56,911 nt of DNA from assembly GCA_036675565.1 (NCBI GenBank), contig JAKFER010000214.1, positions 1-56,911 on the forward strand. The letters run 5' to 3'. Every line of letters starts with the position of its first letter. The stretch's first letter is position 1. The DNA comes from JACCYQ01 sp036675565 (GTDB lineage Bacteria; Bacteroidota; Bacteroidia; Chitinophagales; Chitinophagaceae). The translations under genes were made by a program, and so were the position numbers. Positions 35,042-44,544 of this stretch are shown in pieces. The notes beneath the pieces are model-generated. The model saw only the letters and a list, made by a program, of their open reading frames with translations. It was not told where the DNA came from and did no database searches.

Positions 35042-36124
35042 TCAATCATTTCTTACAACATACCAGTTATTCTGGATGTCATGTGCCAGTTTATTTGTTT
35101 CAACAGAAGAAAATCCAGCCTTCTTCAAATATTCTTTTGTCATTTTTTCGCCCCACATAGCACCCAGGCCTTCACCATTTTGCGCTAATGAAACTGTCAT
35201 GCAATGCATGCATGATATGGTATAAAGGAATGTACCTATGGGATGGTCAATGTCTTTTTCCAGTTCCCCTGTACCACTGATATCCTGCATCAGGTAAGTG
35301 CCACCAGGTTTTAAGGCCATGCGAATACCTTTCAGCACATTCATTGGCTGGCCCTGGTCATGTATGGCATCAAAAGTGGTAATAAAATCAAATTGTTCGG
35401 AAGGTGCGCTTAGGTGAAAGTCTGACAGATCTTTGATGATAAATTCAACATTTTTCAACTGTAATTCATTTGCATCTGCCCTTGCTTTTTCAATGGCTTC
35501 TGTTGAAAGATCCATACCCGTAAATTTTGACTGGGGAAATATGGCTGCAAGTTTATTGATGATTTTTCCAGAGCCGCAACCAACATCAAGCATCTCAATT
35601 CCTGCATTCAATTGATCGGTTAATCCCGGAACCAAAGGCAGTATATGTGTTTCAAGCGAGGATAAAACAGACTGACCACTGTCCTCTGCCATCACTTCGT
35701 GAAACCGGTGGAATTTATCATATGAAACGCCTCCGCCTTCCTGGAAACATTTCAGAATATCATCCTCAACTTCACCCATCACCGAAACGTATTGAGTAAA
35801 GACGGCCATGTTATCTGCACCTGCTTCGCGTGTGAGAAAGGCAGCATGCTCCGCAGGTAATTTATACAGTTTGTCATTGGGTACATATTCAATAACACCG
35901 CTGGTTACCATAGCACCCAGCCATTCTCTAACATATCGTTCATTCAATTTTGCTTGCGTGGCTATTTCTGCAGATGTTGCAAAATCCATTTTGGATAATA
36001 CATCAAACAAACCGCTGCGATGTCCGATAGAGATCATCAATGCCAGCGAGCTTTTATTTAAAATGTCAATTAAGGAACCTGAAAAAGCCTCGGCACGGGA
36101 AGTATTAAATTCTTTGTTCGCCAT
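35042..36124 (-). CDS. SAM-dependent methyltransferase with N-terminal winged helix
   Basis: 360 residues. The N-terminal 100 residues form a winged-helix dimerisation domain as in O-methyltransferases (SLALMISIGHRSGLFDVLS, ATSAEIATQAKLNERYVREWL). The methyltransferase core has motif I EMLDVGCGSGKIINKLA, FTGMDLSTEAIEKARADA, FITTFDAIHDQGQP and LKPGGTYLMQDI. The DAIHD motif and the HCMTVSLAQNGEGLGAMWG segment are common to a conserved group in bacteria annotated only as class I methyltransferase; substrates are not known. Single gene; the repeat element at 36216 lies in front of its start codon. Confidence 0.88.
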   Translation of the reverse strand: MANKEFNTSRAEAFSGSLIDILNKSSLALMISIGHRSGLFDVLSKMDFATSAEIATQAKLNERYVREWLGAMVTSGVIEYVPNDKLYKLPAEHAAFLTREAGADNMAVFTQYVSVMGEVEDDILKCFQEGGGVSYDKFHRFHEVMAEDSGQSVLSSLETHILPLVPGLTDQLNAGIEMLDVGCGSGKIINKLAAIFPQSKFTGMDLSTEAIEKARADANELQLKNVEFIIKDLSDFHLSAPSEQFDFITTFDAIHDQGQPMNVLKGIRMALKPGGTYLMQDISGTGELEKDIDHPIGTFLYTISCMHCMTVSLAQNGEGLGAMWGEKMTKEYLKKAGFSSVETNKLAHDIQNNWYVVRND

Positions 36125-36215
36125 AAAAAAATAAGTTTAAAGTGATTGGAATGTTCAATTACTTTTATAGCTTACTAATCAGGCGCCTTGAGGTTAAAGT
36201 TAAATGGAAATTATA

Positions 36216-36316
36216 ATTCAAAATGAAAAATTCAAAATGAAAAAATCTCATACTTCTGAATTCTCGCATCGATTAGCAAGGCCAAAAAAGGAGTTTGCAT
36301 TTTTCATTTTTTCATT
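36216..36316 (-). repeat. Two-arm intergenic element, copy 1
   Basis: About 100 bases between the end of the DUF1810 gene and the start of the methyltransferase gene. One arm (36216-36243) is two perfect copies of ATTCAAAATGAAAA; the other (36297-36315) is a TTTTTCATTTTTTCATTT-like run of opposite sense, abutting the DUF1810 stop codon. The two arms can pair imperfectly over about 12 bases. Minus-strand orientation and layout match the elements at 47505, 47721 and 50130. Confidence 0.6.
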
Positions 36317-36753
36317 TAAATTTTTGTAGCGTTTCTTAAAATTTCAATCGTTTTATTGTCTTTGGTCCCATTGAAAAATTTATCCAGCACCTTTTGAAAA
36401 ATTGCATCGGTGCCGGGTAATTGCGCAAACAAGGTCATGGATGATTGTAGTTTCCTGTCATCCGGGCTGCCAAAGATTTTATGTGCATCATTCCCGGTAT
36501 TATTCATCAATGCAGTGCAGATACGAATCAATCTTTCACCCAGGACCGGGTGCTTTAAATATTCCTCCGCTTCTTCTATGTTTTTTATTGCATAAAATTT
36601 CGATGTTTCGCTGGATCCCAATCCTTGTACCTGCGGAAAAATGTACCACATCCAATGACTTCGTTTTCTGCCTTGTTCGATTTCTGTTAATGCAATTTCG
36701 TAGTCATTTTCCTGTGCATCAATAAATCGTTGTAAAGAATTTTCCATTTTCAT
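36316..36753 (-). CDS. DUF1810 family protein
   Basis: 145 residues, clear DUF1810 member: LQRFIDAQENDYEIALTEIEQGRKRSHWMWYIFPQVQGLG at the start (given here in part: RKRSHWMWYIFPQVQGLG), followed by YLKHPVLGERL, FGSPDDRKLQSSMTLFAQL and FQKVLDKFFNGTKDNKTIEIL. The SHWMWYIFPQ motif defines the family; structure-based work suggests a helical fold, but no reaction is established. No signal peptide, so cytoplasmic. The two-arm repeat element begins at the stop codon. Confidence 0.93.
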   Translation of the reverse strand: MKMENSLQRFIDAQENDYEIALTEIEQGRKRSHWMWYIFPQVQGLGSSETSKFYAIKNIEEAEEYLKHPVLGERLIRICTALMNNTGNDAHKIFGSPDDRKLQSSMTLFAQLPGTDAIFQKVLDKFFNGTKDNKTIEILRNATKI

Positions 36754-36821
36754 AATAATTTATATGGGCAGCCATTTCAAAAATATATTATTAAACAGGA
36801 TAACAATTTATTTACCAAATA

Positions 36822-37517
36822 TTACAGAACCGTTCTCATTTTTGGTGCAAGCATATCCGCCCATTTCTTATATTCTAACCCCGATGGATGCAGGTTATCA
36901 TTGGCAACAAGAGCTGTATTTGTTGCTGCCTCCCTGGTTGAAGGTGTAATATCGGTATAGTTAACATTGTAAGATTCCGTGATTCGTTTATTAATGGCAT
37001 TGAACCAATTTATTTCCACGCTGACTTTTGATTTATTAACAGGTGCAACAAACGGTGTGGCGCTGTAATCTGGAATAGATAATACAAACACGTTTGATTT
37101 TTTACCACCGGCCAGCTGGATAGCTTTTTCCAATAATTGTGTGAAGCGTAGCGCATACCCACTGGTATCCATTCCCTGGTACTGATCATTTACACCAATT
37201 AAAAGGGATACAACATCAAAGGTTGAAGGAGGATTTTGATTTGCAATAGCAGATTGCAGGTTTGCAGTTGTCCATCCGGTCTGTGCAATATAAACAGGAT
37301 CATTCAAATTGATGCCCTGCTGTTTTAAAAGCGAAACGGTTTGCGCCGGGAATCTTTCATTTGCAGCTACTGATTGGCCGATGGTATAAGAATCACCTAA
37401 GGCGAGATAAGTTTTAGCCGGTGTTAATGTTGGTGGAACAGATACTGTTGGTGCAACCGTTTTCTTGTTGCAGGAAAAGAAAAGGCTTAGAAGAATTATA
37501 ATTATTGAACGCATCAT
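36822..37517 (-). CDS. SGNH/GDSL hydrolase, lipoprotein
   Basis: 231 residues; lipoprotein signal (IIILLSLFFSC, Cys16). Block I YLALGDSYTIGQSV holds the nucleophile Ser, block III LIGVNDQYQG the Asn, and block V DNLHPSGLEY the Asp-x2-His pair. All catalytic positions are present, so an active esterase or deacylase at the cell envelope is expected, for example on acetylated glycans or lipids. It is near, but 112 bases apart from, the carboxylase operon with no evident link. Confidence 0.92.
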   Translation of the reverse strand: MMRSIIIILLSLFFSCNKKTVAPTVSVPPTLTPAKTYLALGDSYTIGQSVAANERFPAQTVSLLKQQGINLNDPVYIAQTGWTTANLQSAIANQNPPSTFDVVSLLIGVNDQYQGMDTSGYALRFTQLLEKAIQLAGGKKSNVFVLSIPDYSATPFVAPVNKSKVSVEINWFNAINKRITESYNVNYTDITPSTREAATNTALVANDNLHPSGLEYKKWADMLAPKMRTVL

Positions 37518-37629
37518 AGAATCTACATATTAAGATGTTGAATAGTTCCCGGTTATAGGATATTTATATTTGTCATTGTATGCATTGTGATGCGAATAAA
37601 AATTAAAATCCATCTCGGTCACACGCTCA

Positions 37630-39177
37630 TTACAATGGAATATTTCCATGCTTTTTCCGCGGTCTCTTAGCCACTTTGTTTTCAAGCATGGCGAATGCTT
37701 TAATCAGTTTTCGCCTGGTTTCTTTGGGTTCTATCACTTCATCTATAAAACCTCTTTCTGCGGCCAGGTAAGGAGTGGCAAACTTTTCTGCATACTCGGC
37801 TTCTTTCTCCAATAATTTTTTTGCCGGATCAGCAGATTCAGAAATTTCTTTTTTGAAAATAATTTCGCTGGCACCACGTGCACCCATGACCGCTATTTCT
37901 GCAGTTGGCCAGGCATAATTCATATCGGCGCCAATATGTTTTGAATTCATCACATCATAGGCGCCACCATAAGCTTTCCGGGTAATGACTGTTATTCGCG
38001 GCACTGTTGCTTCACTGAATGCATACAATAATTTTGCGCCATTGGTAATAATGCCATTCCATTCCTGGTCCGTACCTGGTAAAAATCCGGGAACATCAAC
38101 CAGCACCAGCAAAGGAATATTAAAGCAATCGCAAAACCTTGTAAATCTTGCTCCTTTAACAGAGCTGTTTATATCTAAAACACCTGCTAAAAACATGGGT
38201 TGATTGGCTACGATGCCAATACTTCTTCCTGCTATTCTTGCAAAACCAACCACGATGTTTTCTGCAAAATCTTTGTGTATCTCGAAAAATGATCCTTCAT
38301 CACATATACCGTCAATCACTAAACGAATATCATAAGGCTGATTGGCACTTTCAGGAACAATCGTTTCCAGTACATCTCTTAATTCATCACCCAATTCATA
38401 GGGTAATTTGGGAACCACGTCTTCGCAGTTCTGTGGCATGTAACCCAGTAATCTTTTTACCTGTTCAATACAATCCATGTCGTTTGCCGCTGTCAGGTGG
38501 GTAACACCAGACTTGGTCGAATGTGAAGATGCACCACCCAATTCCTCTGAAGTAACTGATTCGTTAGTTACTGTTTTAACAACATTGGGACCGGTTACAA
38601 ACATATAACTGCTGTTCTCCACCATAATAGTAAAATCGGTCATAGCAGGGGAGTAAACGGCACCACCGGCGCATGGACCCATGATGGCCGAGATCTGTGG
38701 TATAACACCGGATGATTGTACGTTCCTGAAAAAAATATCTGCATAGCCACCCAATGATCTTACCCCTTCCTGTATCCGGGCGCCGCCTGAATCATTTAAC
38801 CCGATCATGGGCGCACCGGTCTTCATGGCCATATCCATGATCTTGCAAATTTTTTCTGCATGTGTTTCGGAAAGTGCACCTCCAAAAACAGTGAAGTCCT
38901 GCGCAAATACATAAACCAGTTTTCCATTTACCGTTCCATAACCCGTAACCACACCATCACCATAAAAGCGCTGCTTATCCATGCCAAAATCTTTTGTGCG
39001 GTGAACAACCAATGCACCGATCTCCTCAAAAGAACCTTCGTCCATCAGTAAAATGATACGTTCTCTCGCGGTTAGTTTTCCTTTTTTGTGTTGGATCTCT
39101 ATTCGCTTTACACCACCACCCAATTTTCCTTCTTCTATTTTTTCTTTGAGTATGTCAGCTTTTGATTTCATATGCAA
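37630..39177 (-). CDS. Acyl-CoA carboxylase carboxyltransferase subunit (propionyl-CoA type)
   Basis: 515 residues, biotin-dependent carboxyltransferase with both crotonase-like halves. Motifs GLNDSGGARIQEGVRSLGGYAD and GPCAGGAVYSPAMTDF (N-half oxyanion hole) and FLAGVLDINSSVKGARF, LVDVPGFLPGTDQEWNGII and AYGGAYDVMNS (C-half) agree with propionyl-CoA carboxylase beta subunits; acetyl- or methylcrotonyl-CoA cannot be excluded. Uses carboxybiotin from the BCCP to carboxylate acyl-CoA, normally feeding methylmalonyl-CoA and succinyl-CoA. Last gene of the three-gene operon (BCCP, BC, CT), 39 bases after the BC gene. Confidence 0.94.
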   Translation of the reverse strand: MHMKSKADILKEKIEEGKLGGGVKRIEIQHKKGKLTARERIILLMDEGSFEEIGALVVHRTKDFGMDKQRFYGDGVVTGYGTVNGKLVYVFAQDFTVFGGALSETHAEKICKIMDMAMKTGAPMIGLNDSGGARIQEGVRSLGGYADIFFRNVQSSGVIPQISAIMGPCAGGAVYSPAMTDFTIMVENSSYMFVTGPNVVKTVTNESVTSEELGGASSHSTKSGVTHLTAANDMDCIEQVKRLLGYMPQNCEDVVPKLPYELGDELRDVLETIVPESANQPYDIRLVIDGICDEGSFFEIHKDFAENIVVGFARIAGRSIGIVANQPMFLAGVLDINSSVKGARFTRFCDCFNIPLLVLVDVPGFLPGTDQEWNGIITNGAKLLYAFSEATVPRITVITRKAYGGAYDVMNSKHIGADMNYAWPTAEIAVMGARGASEIIFKKEISESADPAKKLLEKEAEYAEKFATPYLAAERGFIDEVIEPKETRRKLIKAFAMLENKVAKRPRKKHGNIPL

Positions 39178-39216
39178 GATTTAAGCTTTAAAAGCTTAGG
39201 TCATTAAATCGTTTTA

Positions 39217-40692
39217 TCATTTAGCCAGCCTGCGTTTCCAGCTGGTTGATTTATTTTCAACAGGCTTTACTATTTTCTGTTTATCCATCCAATACTTTAG
39301 TGCAACCATGGCGGCTATTTCCGCACTGGCTTTTTGCTTCTCTTTTAATTTGCCTGGCGTGTAATAATTATTTACAAAATGGGTGTCGAAATTTCCTGAA
39401 ATAAAAGCATCATGTTCAAATACAAAACGGCCAAAGGGCAGGGTAGTTTCTACACCTGATATCTTAAATTCTTTGATAGCCTCTAACATCATTTCTATGG
39501 CCTCCGTCCTGGTTTTTGCATGTACGATCAATTTTGCAATCAGCGGATCATAATATATCGGGATGGTCATTCCTTCTTCGTAACCATCGTCTACGCGTAT
39601 ACCCGTTCCCGTTGGTTTTTTATAAGTTTCCAATGTACCGATGGACGGCAAAAAATTATTCAGCGGATCTTCTGCATAAACACGCAATTCAATAGCATGA
39701 CCATCAATTTTAAGATCTTCCTGCCGGATAGTCAATTTTTCTCCACGTGCAATCCTGATCTGTTCTTCAACAAGATCCAACCCGGTGATCATTTCAGTAA
39801 CCGGGTGCTCCACCTGTAAGCGGGTATTCATTTCCAAAAAGTAAAATTTCAACTGGTCATCCATTAAAAATTCAACTGTACCGGTACTAATATAATTGCA
39901 GGCTTTTGCAACCATCACAGCAGCCTCTCCAATTTGTTTTCTTAATTCGGGTGTGATGATGGCGGAAGGTGTTTCTTCCACCACTTTCTGGTGACGGCGC
40001 TGAATACTACATTCTCTTTCAAAGCAATGGATCACATTGCCATATTTATCTGCCAGCACCTGTACTTCTATATGCCGGGGTGAGCTTACATATTTTTCTA
40101 AAAAAACAGAGCCATCACCAAACGAAGATTTGGCTTCACTGATGGCCCTTTGCATTTGTTCTTCCAGGTCGGATTCACTATTTACTATACGCATGCCTTT
40201 TCCACCACCACCTGCAGATGCTTTTAACAGTACGGGATAGCCGATTTCGTTTGCAATTTTTTTAGCCACAGTTATATCTTCTATTGCTTTATCAATACCC
40301 GGCACCATGGGAATGTTATATTTCCTAACACATTCTTTGGCGGCCAGTTTGGACCCCATGATGCGCATCGCATCGGGACCGGGGCCAATAAAAGTAATAC
40401 CGGCATCCTCCACTTTCTGCGCAAAATCTGCATTCTCACTTAAAAATCCATAGCCCGGGTGAATGCCATCTACTGAAAGTTCTTTACAAAAAGCAATGAT
40501 CTTATCGCCATCTAAATAAGATTGATTGGAAGCTGCAGCTCCCAGGCAAACGGCTTCATCGGCAAACATGACATGTGGTGCATTTCGATCCGCTTCAGAA
40601 TAAACAGCCACGGAACGAATACCCATTTTTTTAATAGTGCGTAAAATTCTTAAAGCAATCTCTCCACGGTTTGCTACCAATATTTTTTGCAT
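39217..40692 (-). CDS. accC: Biotin carboxylase subunit
   Basis: 491 residues from the ATG at 40692; the longer reading frame adds 14 residues that do not fit the conserved start MQKILVANRGEIALRIL. ATP-grasp enzyme that carboxylates biotin with bicarbonate and ATP. Seen: KASAGGGGKGMRIV (Gly-rich loop), FLEKYVSSPRHIEVQVLAD, ERECSIQRRHQKVVEETPS, MNTRLQVEHPVTEMITG (catalytic Arg/Glu region) and a C-terminal biotin carboxylase domain to about 450. The gene follows the carrier gene by 28 bases and precedes the carboxyltransferase by 39. The partner set points to acyl-CoA (propionyl-CoA) carboxylase rather than the fatty-acid-synthesis enzyme. Confidence 0.95.
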   Translation of the reverse strand: MQKILVANRGEIALRILRTIKKMGIRSVAVYSEADRNAPHVMFADEAVCLGAAASNQSYLDGDKIIAFCKELSVDGIHPGYGFLSENADFAQKVEDAGITFIGPGPDAMRIMGSKLAAKECVRKYNIPMVPGIDKAIEDITVAKKIANEIGYPVLLKASAGGGGKGMRIVNSESDLEEQMQRAISEAKSSFGDGSVFLEKYVSSPRHIEVQVLADKYGNVIHCFERECSIQRRHQKVVEETPSAIITPELRKQIGEAAVMVAKACNYISTGTVEFLMDDQLKFYFLEMNTRLQVEHPVTEMITGLDLVEEQIRIARGEKLTIRQEDLKIDGHAIELRVYAEDPLNNFLPSIGTLETYKKPTGTGIRVDDGYEEGMTIPIYYDPLIAKLIVHAKTRTEAIEMMLEAIKEFKISGVETTLPFGRFVFEHDAFISGNFDTHFVNNYYTPGKLKEKQKASAEIAAMVALKYWMDKQKIVKPVENKSTSWKRRLAK

Positions 40693-40720
40693 CCGGTAAT
40701 TATTTTTCTGTTTGATTTGT

Positions 40721-41212
40721 TTAATGCAATTCAACCAATACCTGTCCTTTATCTACTGCCTGGCCTGTGGTTACATGGATCTTTTTGATGCTGGCATCGC
40801 AATGGATCATAATACTGTTTTCCATCTTCATGGCTTCTAAAATAATGATCCGGTCTCCCTGTTTTACTTCCTGTCCGTCAGCAACGGAAATTTCCAATAC
40901 CAGGCCGGGCATGGGCGCCTTTATGTCTTTGATTTGTTTGGCAGCCGTTGCATCAAAACCCATTGTAGTAAGCATCTGGTCCAGTTTATTATTGATTTTG
41001 ATATCAAAATTTTCACCTTCAACTTCTATTACGAGCACTTTCTTTTCAATATCTTCTGAAATAAGTTTTGCATTCACAGACCTGTAGTTCCTGATCATAT
41101 GAAAATTTCCAGGGGAAGAATGAATGATATTCATCTGCTGAATTTCATCTTCCGTAAAAGAAAATTCATATTCATTTGATTTTACTTTATACGTTATGCC
41201 TGGAGTGTTCAT
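40721..41212 (-). CDS. Biotin carboxyl carrier protein of acyl-CoA carboxylase
   Basis: 163 residues. The C-terminal domain (about 90-163) is a biotinyl fold: KAPMPGLVLEISVADGQEVKQGDRIIILEAMKMENSI (here in parts: DGQEVKQGDRIIILEAMKME) with the biotinylated Lys in AMKME; KGQVLVELH ends the domain. The N-terminal 90 residues hold a beta-rich BT-like domain that docks the carrier on the partner subunits in the propionyl-CoA/methylcrotonyl-CoA carboxylase group. First gene of the operon; no clear promoter element was found in the 265 bases upstream. Confidence 0.92.
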   Translation of the reverse strand: MNTPGITYKVKSNEYEFSFTEDEIQQMNIIHSSPGNFHMIRNYRSVNAKLISEDIEKKVLVIEVEGENFDIKINNKLDQMLTTMGFDATAAKQIKDIKAPMPGLVLEISVADGQEVKQGDRIIILEAMKMENSIMIHCDASIKKIHVTTGQAVDKGQVLVELH

Positions 41213-41477
41213 TTGTAATTGGATATTTATATGTTACATAGTATGGCTGAAATTTCTCAGGTATTTATGGTTATCATCTCATTTGTTGTCAACCAAAATA
41301 TTTATTGCATGGCTGATCAGATGAAAGTAGCATTTAATTTACACCAGTGAGTTATGATTTCAAAAAATATCATGGTTGGTTAAACGAAAAATCACATAAG
41401 TACAAGAGTAGTATCTTTTATTTTAAATTAAAGAGATCGCAGAATTCCCGGCAGTTAAATGGCGAACATGCCTTATT

Positions 41478-41999
41478 TTAATCATTAAAGCGATAAACAA
41501 GATTTACCAATCCTGATGAATAAGTTGTAGTGTCAATTAAGTTTAACGGTATCCTGTTTTTTAAATCACTAAATAAGGGCTTCCCACTCCCCAGGATTAT
41601 CGGGTGAACTGCAAGACTCATTTCATCAACCAAATTGAGATTGAGTAATGAACTGGTCAAATTGGCTCCACCAAACAACCAGATGTCTTTGCCCGGTTCA
41701 TTTTTAATTTTTTCAACGGTTTCTTTTATATCGCCATGAATAAGGGTAACACCAGGTTTAACTTCTTTCAATGTTGTGGAAAACACATATTCTTTCAGTT
41801 TAGGAAAACCAGGCATGGCATCATCACCCATGGTAAGTAAAAGTTCATAGGAACGCCTACCTATAAAAAGACTATCAATGCGTTTATAGAACTCCGTCAT
41901 TCCATAATCCTGGTCCGTAAAACACCAATCATATTCCCCGTTTGGACCTTCAATAAATCCGTCAAGGCTAACAGCAAGTCCCAATATTATTTTACGCAT
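41478..41999 (-). CDS. Dihydrofolate reductase-like (RibD C-terminal fold) protein
   Basis: 173 residues: RKIILGLAVSLDGFIEGPNGEYDW at the start (in part: GLAVSLDGFIEGPNGEYDW), IDSLFIGRRSYELLLTMGDD, KDIWLFGGANLTSSLL with the NADPH-binding Gly-Gly and LAVHPIILGSGKPLF. These mark the RibD-C/YwjB-type reductases related to, but distinct from, DHFR. Substrate unknown; members include deazaflavin or pterin reductases and stress proteins. No signal peptide. Single gene among unrelated accessory genes. Confidence 0.92.
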   Translation of the reverse strand: MRKIILGLAVSLDGFIEGPNGEYDWCFTDQDYGMTEFYKRIDSLFIGRRSYELLLTMGDDAMPGFPKLKEYVFSTTLKEVKPGVTLIHGDIKETVEKIKNEPGKDIWLFGGANLTSSLLNLNLVDEMSLAVHPIILGSGKPLFSDLKNRIPLNLIDTTTYSSGLVNLVYRFND

Positions 42000-42057
42000 G
42001 GTATATCATTTTTAAATAATCCCAACAGCATTTAATTCCGTGAATAATTTATTTTAA

Positions 42058-42591
42058 TTATTCGAAAGCCGGTGCAGGATTTTGATTTACTAATTTCCAA
42101 TAGATCATTTCATCATCCCTTGAAATTTCAATGAATTTCATTTTTCCCAATAGCCTTGCGGAGTTAACATTATTAAGCACACACCTGGCTGTAATCATTT
42201 TCACTTCAGGTTTTGAAAAAGCCCATTTGGCCAGTGCTGTTACAGCTTCAATAGCAAAACCCTTTTTTTGTGCCTCGCTGATAATACCATAACCAATATC
42301 AATGCTCCCTTCATCATTGGGCACGCCTTTAAAACCTGTACTACCAATAATTTTCATTCCCTGTTTTACAACAATCATCCAGGATTCAAAACCGGTTGGT
42401 TCATTAACCAGTTCCAGGTTCTTCAATATTTTAGGAACCGTTTCCAATTCAATTGCATCAGGCCATCCTTCATCAAAACTGATATCCAAATTGAATAACT
42501 CCTGGTAGTTGCCACCTAATATTCCAGTTGCTATTTTTTTTGTGTATGGAATTAATACCAGCCGGTCTGTATAAATATTTTCTAAATGCAT
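42058..42591 (-). CDS. GNAT acetyltransferase (RimJ-like)
   Basis: 177 residues. GNAT fold: TDRLVLIPYTKKIATGIL at the start, a beta hairpin IIGSTGFKGVPNDEGSIDIGYGI and the acetyl-CoA site QKKGFAIEAVTALAKWAF, followed by ITARCVLNNVNSARLLGKMKF. The sequence pattern falls near the ribosomal-protein N-acetyltransferase (RimJ/L) group, but targets vary. Cytoplasmic; 58 bases from the RibD-like gene. Confidence 0.92.
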   Translation of the reverse strand: MHLENIYTDRLVLIPYTKKIATGILGGNYQELFNLDISFDEGWPDAIELETVPKILKNLELVNEPTGFESWMIVVKQGMKIIGSTGFKGVPNDEGSIDIGYGIISEAQKKGFAIEAVTALAKWAFSKPEVKMITARCVLNNVNSARLLGKMKFIEISRDDEMIYWKLVNQNPAPAFE

Positions 42592-42676
42592 CTTTACCTG
42601 TATTCAATAGGAGATGTAAAGATATTCCGGAAGAAGATTGTTTGAATATTTTAATAAACAGTTGCATCATCATTCA

Positions 42677-43333
42677 TTATGGAGCGGATAGCCAAATGGT
42701 GGCCCATCGCATAAAAGCAACAGCATTATTTTTCATCAATAGAATGGCATCTTTTCTTTTCCCTACAATATCTGGCCCTACAGACAAAAAACCGCTTGCC
42801 ACACTTCTTGTCGTAAAATGTTCGCGGTATTTGGTTTCTTTTTCACTCTGCAATTTTGTTCCAATGTATAAATGATACTTAACATTAGAACAAATATCAA
42901 ATGACGCAGTACGTGATTTACTGCCATTTTCCTGTGTCACTTCCACACCTGTTTGTTCGAACCAAATATCAAAATCTTTTATGATGATGGTCATGGAAGA
43001 ATTGTTTTTTTGTATGAATGAAACTAGAAGGCTGTCATCATGCTCACCTGTTAATATGATTTCGGGTATTATGACCGGCTCAAACGTGGTTTTGCTGCTG
43101 ATCTCTGCTGCTATATCATTTTGTAATGTTGCAACCAATTCAGCAAATAATGCCTTTTTGTTTTTCCTGGCTTTTATGGATTGCGCATCATAAGAACTGA
43201 TGATATGGATTTTTGACCTGTTCGAATCTTTCGAAAAATGATTACCTGAAACCGGGACTGCAAAACAAACCGCGCTGATTAGGAAAACAGGAAATAAAAG
43301 AAGGTATTTTTTATAGCTCAAAATGGCTGGCAT
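42677..43333 (-). CDS. Exported protein of unknown function
   Basis: 218 residues with a Sec signal (about 1-28, hydrophobic LLLFPVFLISAVCFAVPVSG). The mature protein has a Lys/Arg-rich beginning (SKIHIISSYDAQSIKARKN), an alpha/beta-looking middle (AAEISSKTTFEPVIIPEIIL, SMTIIIKDFDIWFEQTGVEV) and a tail with AVAFMRWATIWLSAP. No motif assigned; two cysteines (one in the signal). It shares no operon with neighbours: upstream is the intradiol dioxygenase gene 60 bases away on the same strand, so co-transcription is possible. Confidence 0.65.
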   Translation of the reverse strand: MPAILSYKKYLLLFPVFLISAVCFAVPVSGNHFSKDSNRSKIHIISSYDAQSIKARKNKKALFAELVATLQNDIAAEISSKTTFEPVIIPEIILTGEHDDSLLVSFIQKNNSSMTIIIKDFDIWFEQTGVEVTQENGSKSRTASFDICSNVKYHLYIGTKLQSEKETKYREHFTTRSVASGFLSVGPDIVGKRKDAILLMKNNAVAFMRWATIWLSAP

Positions 43334-43393
43334 GGTTAAAAATGTTTTTTATAATTGATCTTAGGAAAAAAACATTTGAAATATACTGACCTT

Positions 43394-44290
43394 TTATTTT
43401 TCTTTAATGGATACCCAAACTTTTTTTTCTCCGGTTCCTTCCTGTATCGTTTCAGTGAGTTTTACCTGCCCGGTTTTTATTATTTCAAATTGAAGTATCC
43501 ACTCTACTGATTTTGAAGGATCCGGGTACCGGAAAGTATTATTTCCTGCGTATTCAAATGATTCACCAAAGACTTCATTTTTCAACCAAAGCTTTTCTTT
43601 GTTTTTAAAAATTTCAGTGGTTTTGTTCTTATCAGATTCATTAATATATATGCCAGCCAGTTGACCGATGGAAGCAGGATCCGCTGAAATTTTCCCAGAC
43701 AAAGATGCATTGAATAATACTTTTTTTGTGCCATTGGCCAGGTTCTGCACTTCAAGGATCCTTTTTTTGGCAACAGGCGACGATGCCCATGGATCTTTTG
43801 GAATTTTATCATCACCAGAAAAATAAAGTTGGGTTACCAATGGCGGGTAACCATCGGCGGTGATCATCATATGAAAATGCGCAGGGCGAATCAATCCACC
43901 ACCTGCATCATAGGGTACAGGTAGAATTGTATTAAAGGAATAAAGTCCTTTATCGTCAGAAAACGTAGTGCCCCGGTATCGAAATGCATCGGTATTGTTA
44001 TCATATATACCATTACCATCGCAATGCCATAATTCAATTTTTGCATTCGTGCAGGGGGTTGTACAATCACTGTTTTGAATGATACCACGCAATTCAATCA
44101 GGTCGCCTTTGGCACCGTTGATTACCAGGTTGGTTCTTACCGGACTGTTTGGCCTGTAAAAAGGTCCTAAAATGTCTGATGTAGTTTCACAATCGCCAAT
44201 ATATTTTTGACCATCAAAACTGATGAACCCAGTTGCACTTACTGCTACCGCACAAAGGGTAGTATTTTTAATAAATTCTCTCCGTTGCAT
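43394..44290 (-). CDS. Intradiol ring-cleavage dioxygenase-like protein, Tat-type signal
   Basis: 298 residues. N-terminus MQRREFIKNTTLCAVAVS is a twin-arginine-type signal (RREFIK followed by a hydrophobic stretch). The protocatechuate/catechol dioxygenase fold is at about 45-205: DILGPFYRPNSPVR, ELWHCDGNGIYDN, YRGTTFSDDKGLYSF, then VPYDAGGGLIRPAHFHMMI with Tyr and the HxH iron ligands, and TQLYFSGDD. The iron site looks intact. The last 90 residues form an additional domain of unknown nature. Export argues against a role in cytoplasmic aromatic catabolism; such proteins in Bacteroidota are usually of unknown substrate. Confidence 0.88.
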   Translation of the reverse strand: MQRREFIKNTTLCAVAVSATGFISFDGQKYIGDCETTSDILGPFYRPNSPVRTNLVINGAKGDLIELRGIIQNSDCTTPCTNAKIELWHCDGNGIYDNNTDAFRYRGTTFSDDKGLYSFNTILPVPYDAGGGLIRPAHFHMMITADGYPPLVTQLYFSGDDKIPKDPWASSPVAKKRILEVQNLANGTKKVLFNASLSGKISADPASIGQLAGIYINESDKNKTTEIFKNKEKLWLKNEVFGESFEYAGNNTFRYPDPSKSVEWILQFEIIKTGQVKLTETIQEGTGEKKVWVSIKEK

Positions 44291-44544
44291 GTAGTTTGGT
44301 TTAAAGGTTGCTTTATTAAATCAGCCTAATCTGTATAAACTGCAAAACAAAAATGATAAACTGAAAAGTTTAGAAGGGGAGGAAGCAAAGAGTGTTTAAC
44401 TCTTATTCATTACACCGGGGGCGAATAGTATAGTAAGTTATTAAAAAAAACAGGAATGGTAAAAGATTTCCATAGCCATGCGATGGATGGCTTTTATTGG
44501 AGAAAATGAATTTGATTTTTATTCAATCAAGGACATTAATCTTT

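Noticed and set aside
40693..40734. Longer start for the biotin carboxylase
   Set aside because: Adds 14 residues and overlaps the upstream BCCP gene; MQKILVANRGE is the family's conserved beginning.
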